NCBI GenBank assembly: GCA_946530565.1
Contig: CAMNAE010000071.1
Location: forward strand, 1 to 7,486
Length of the DNA stretch: 7,486 bases
Direction of reading: 5' to 3'
DNA from: an uncultured Oscillibacter sp.
Lineage (GTDB): Bacteria; Bacillota; Clostridia; Oscillospirales; Oscillospiraceae
Below the pieces are notes generated by a model. It had not been told where the DNA came from, did no database searches, and saw only the letters and a list, made by a program, of their open reading frames with translations. A program made the position numbers and the translations under genes. Positions 6,202 to 7,486 of this stretch are shown piece by piece (position 1 is the stretch's first letter; each line of letters opens with the position of its first letter).

Positions 6202-6218
6202 ACACGGCCGTGCCGTGT
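6202..6218 (-). other. Hairpin just upstream of the terminator
   Basis: ACACGGC (6218-6212) pairs with GCCGTGT (6208-6202) around the three bases ACG; as RNA the end of the stem would probably open to a five-base loop. It lies 4 nt before the terminator stem and may be part of the same regulatory leader. I could not match it to a known riboswitch class. Confidence 0.4.
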
Positions 6219-6269
6219 TGACATCGTTTTCAGGGTATCCAGGAGGCCCGAAGCCTCTCAAGCGCCGTC

Positions 6270-6295
6270 GGCCGCTCCCGATCGGGAACGCGGCC
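6270..6295 (-). other. Stem-loop directly after the membrane-protein gene
   Basis: GGCCGC (6295-6290) pairs with GCGGCC (6275-6270), and inside it, after a 2-base bulge, TCCC pairs with GGGA around the loop GATC. That is 10 bp in total, starting 15 nt after the TGA at 6311. No T-tract follows on the minus strand, so it is not a canonical terminator in that direction. On the plus strand it is followed by CTTCTTTT, but no plus-strand gene ends here. A further small hairpin (GAGGC/GCCTC, 6257-6243) follows it. Confidence 0.4.
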
Positions 6296-6310
6296 CTTCT
6301 TTTGGCACAT

Positions 6311-7021
6311 TCAGTTGTAACGCAGCGCGTAGACGAGCAGCGCCGCGATCGGCACGAGCGCCAAAAACGCCAGGGGAGACGCGCCGGGCAGAACGATCGC
6401 GCTGTAGATGACGATCAGTCCCGCCGCGCTGAAGGCATAGGCGCCAAAGCGGTGGATCGCCTTCCAGGCGTCCTCGCGCTTTTCAGCGGCGCCGAAGCGC
6501 AGGGCAAAGCGTGCCGTGCGCGGGCAGTCCATAAAGTGGCCGCCCAAAATCACCAGTGCCAGCCCCGCGACGAAAACGAGCAGCACGCTCTGCACGAGGT
6601 CGCGGTGACCGGAGGAGCGCAGCGTGACCGTGCCGCACAGCAGCAGCGTCACGAGCGGCGCGCCCCATCTGCCGGCCAGACGGATCTGTGCCGGCGGCAG
6701 TTCCTGCTTCTTCTGGAAGAGCCAGAACTGCACATGCAGGATGATGTCCATCAGCAAGATCATGCCCGGGAGCAGGAAGACCGCGCCCCAGCGTGGCATG
6801 GAGTCGTCTTCTCCGGTCGTGATGTTGATGATGCCGGTGATGATCATGTCGGGGATGTCGTTCCAGAGCCGCAGCCCGAGAAACATCGGCGCAAGACACA
6901 CGAGGATGGAGACGACGAGCAGGAAACGGAACTTCTCTTCCGAGACGTGCCGCCCCAGGATCCGCAGCGCCTCGCCCTCCAGCTTCGGAGTCGGGGGCCG
7001 CCAGGTCAGCATATTTGCCAT
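6311..7021 (-). CDS. SdpI/DUF1648-like multi-pass membrane protein
   Basis: A 236-aa protein with about six hydrophobic segments (roughly 33-50, 78-98, 118-134, 143-162, 194-212, 215-233). Residues 55-98 (DIPDMIITGIINITTG, then MPRWGAVFLLPGMILLM) follow the layout of DUF1648: an IP motif, a short polar hairpin containing a G, then a helix beginning near a W and an LP. Residues 171-204 (RFALRFGAAEKREDAWKAIHRFGAYAFSAAGL) resemble the SdpI C-terminal motif in which a Trp is followed by T/A-H-R-x-G. In Bacillus, SdpI gives immunity to the SdpC toxin and signals to a repressor, but most homologues have no known role and nothing here shows a toxin gene. The start ATG at 7021 has GAAAGGA 7 nt upstream; Met4 is an alternative. 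It sits between the E3 and lplA genes, 70 nt after E3 across a strong hairpin. Family assignment is by pattern and moderately sure; the role is unknown. Confidence 0.65.
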   Translation of the reverse strand: MANMLTWRPPTPKLEGEALRILGRHVSEEKFRFLLVVSILVCLAPMFLGLRLWNDIPDMIITGIINITTGEDDSMPRWGAVFLLPGMILLMDIILHVQFWLFQKKQELPPAQIRLAGRWGAPLVTLLLCGTVTLRSSGHRDLVQSVLLVFVAGLALVILGGHFMDCPRTARFALRFGAAEKREDAWKAIHRFGAYAFSAAGLIVIYSAIVLPGASPLAFLALVPIAALLVYALRYN

Positions 7022-7038
7022 GGATGCATCCTTTCGAT

Positions 7039-7066
7039 CCCCGCGGGAGCCGGAGCTCCCGCGGGG
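7039..7066 (-). other. 12-bp perfect hairpin between E3 and the membrane-protein gene
   Basis: CCCCGCGGGAGC (7066-7055) pairs perfectly with GCTCCCGCGGGG (7050-7039) around the tetraloop TCCG. No T-tract follows on either strand, so it is not a typical intrinsic terminator. It ends only 3 nt before the Shine-Dalgarno region of the next gene. A stem this stable could stabilise the 3' end of the E3 mRNA, act as a processing site, or reduce translation or transcription of the downstream gene. Confidence 0.6.
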
Positions 7067-7091
7067 AACACACAGTGAAATGAAGAGAGGA

Positions 7092-7486
7092 TCAGCGGTT
7101 GACCGTGTGGATCGCGCGCTTTTCAGCGTGCAGGGCGGCCTCGCGCATGGTCTCAGTGACGGTGGGGTGAGAGTGGATCGTCGCGATGATCTCGTCGAGC
7201 GTCATCTCCTCGCCGATTGCGAGCGCGCCCTCGCAGATGAGGTCGGTCGCGCGCGGCCCGATGATGTGCATGCCCAGGATCTCGCCGTACTCCGCGCCGG
7301 CAATGATCTTCACAAGGCCCTCGCCGCCGTTCAGAATCAGCGCCTTGCCGTTCGCGCTCATCGGGAACTTGCCGACCTTGTACTTGAGGCCCTTCGCCTT
7401 GCACTGCTCCTCGGTGAGGCCCACAGAGGCGGCCTCGGGCTCGATGTACACGCAGGTCGGGTTGGTCTTCTCGTCGTAGTGCGCCT
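7092..7486 (-). CDS. lpdA: Dihydrolipoamide dehydrogenase (E3), C-terminal part (runs off right edge)
   Basis: The last 130 codons of a FAD/NAD-dependent disulfide reductase are visible, and the frame stays open through the right edge of the window. The fragment is the dimerisation domain: CVYIEPEAASVGLTEEQ, then KFPMSANGKALI, then VKIIAGAEYGEILGMHIIGPRATDLI, and the active-site base motif HSHPTVTE followed by AALHA. The His-Pro-Thr/Glu motif (codons about 7175-7150) supplies the catalytic His-Glu pair from the neighbouring subunit. The sequence suits E3, which re-oxidises dihydrolipoyl-E2 with NAD+, better than mercuric or glutathione reductase. The GTG at 7451 is internal (Val), not a start. 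E3 lies at the upstream end of the cluster rather than after E2, separated by one unrelated membrane-protein gene. FAD and redox-disulfide motifs are outside the window. Confidence 0.92.
   Translation of the reverse strand, partial: AHYDEKTNPTCVYIEPEAASVGLTEEQCKAKGLKYKVGKFPMSANGKALILNGGEGLVKIIAGAEYGEILGMHIIGPRATDLICEGALAIGEEMTLDEIIATIHSHPTVTETMREAALHAEKRAIHTVNR

Noticed and set aside
6202..6218. Guanidine-II (mini-ykkC) riboswitch
   Set aside because: The ACGG-like loop is suggestive, but that class needs two hairpins with ACGR loops and the second is absent; the stem also closes differently.
6218..6240. TTGACA on the plus strand as a promoter
   Set aside because: No -10 hexamer at a proper distance (TATCC lies only 12 bases away) and no plus-strand gene follows.
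6067..6261. N-terminal extension of lplA by 65 codons
   Set aside because: The residues do not resemble LplA, the region carries the terminator, and the ATG at 6066 has a ribosome site and the family N-terminus.
6167..7078. Plus-strand open frame of 303 codons opposite the SdpI-like gene and lplA leader
   Set aside because: It is rich in Arg, Gln, His and Asp with no recognisable fold and crosses hairpins and gene boundaries. The minus-strand gene has membrane segments and a ribosome site.
1..7486. CRISPR array, tRNA/rRNA genes, insertion sequences or phage genes
   Set aside because: No regularly spaced repeats, no tRNA-like cloverleaf with CCA end, no transposase or integrase motifs and no terminal inverted repeats were seen.

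Overview
All supported genes in this GC-rich window lie on the minus strand, so transcription runs from high to low coordinates. Codon use is strongly GC-ending. Shine-Dalgarno sites are good AGGAGG/GGAGG types, and there is one near-ideal housekeeping promoter (TTGACA-16-TATAAT). The protein families (acetoin/pyruvate-type dehydrogenase, an SdpI-like membrane protein, a clostridial-style Crp/Fnr sensor fold, NhaC-type antiporter) suggest a GC-rich anaerobic Bacillota (Clostridia-like) bacterium. That placement is inference; another GC-rich Gram-positive anaerobe is possible.

Layout in the direction of transcription: (1) 7486-7092, C-terminal part of dihydrolipoamide dehydrogenase (E3); (2) a 12-bp perfect hairpin, then an SdpI/DUF1648-like membrane protein (7021-6311); (3) a structured leader of about 240 nt holding several hairpins and an intrinsic terminator (6310-6067); (4) lipoate-protein ligase A (6066-5062); (5) E1 alpha (4972-4007), E1 beta (3985-3008) and E2 (2981-1698) of a 2-oxo acid/acetoin dehydrogenase complex, 20-odd bases apart; (6) a GC-rich stem-loop (1631-1667); (7) a 129-aa Crp/Fnr-type sensor domain without DNA-binding domain (1590-1201), overlapping by one base the start of a rhomboid intramembrane protease (1201-656); (8) a consensus promoter driving an NhaC-type Na+/H+ antiporter gene that runs off the left edge (483-1).

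The core forms one biochemical unit. E1 (alpha2beta2) decarboxylates the substrate with thiamine diphosphate, the single lipoyl domain of E2 carries the acyl group, and E3 re-oxidises the dihydrolipoyl group. LplA attaches lipoate to Lys51 of E2. Having lplA next to the complex genes suggests the cell activates the complex with scavenged lipoate. The least ordinary parts are the leader ahead of lplA, where one G tract can pair with either of two C tracts; the substitutions in the E1 alpha cofactor-site region; and the coupled gene pair of HTH-less Crp-like sensor plus rhomboid protease.
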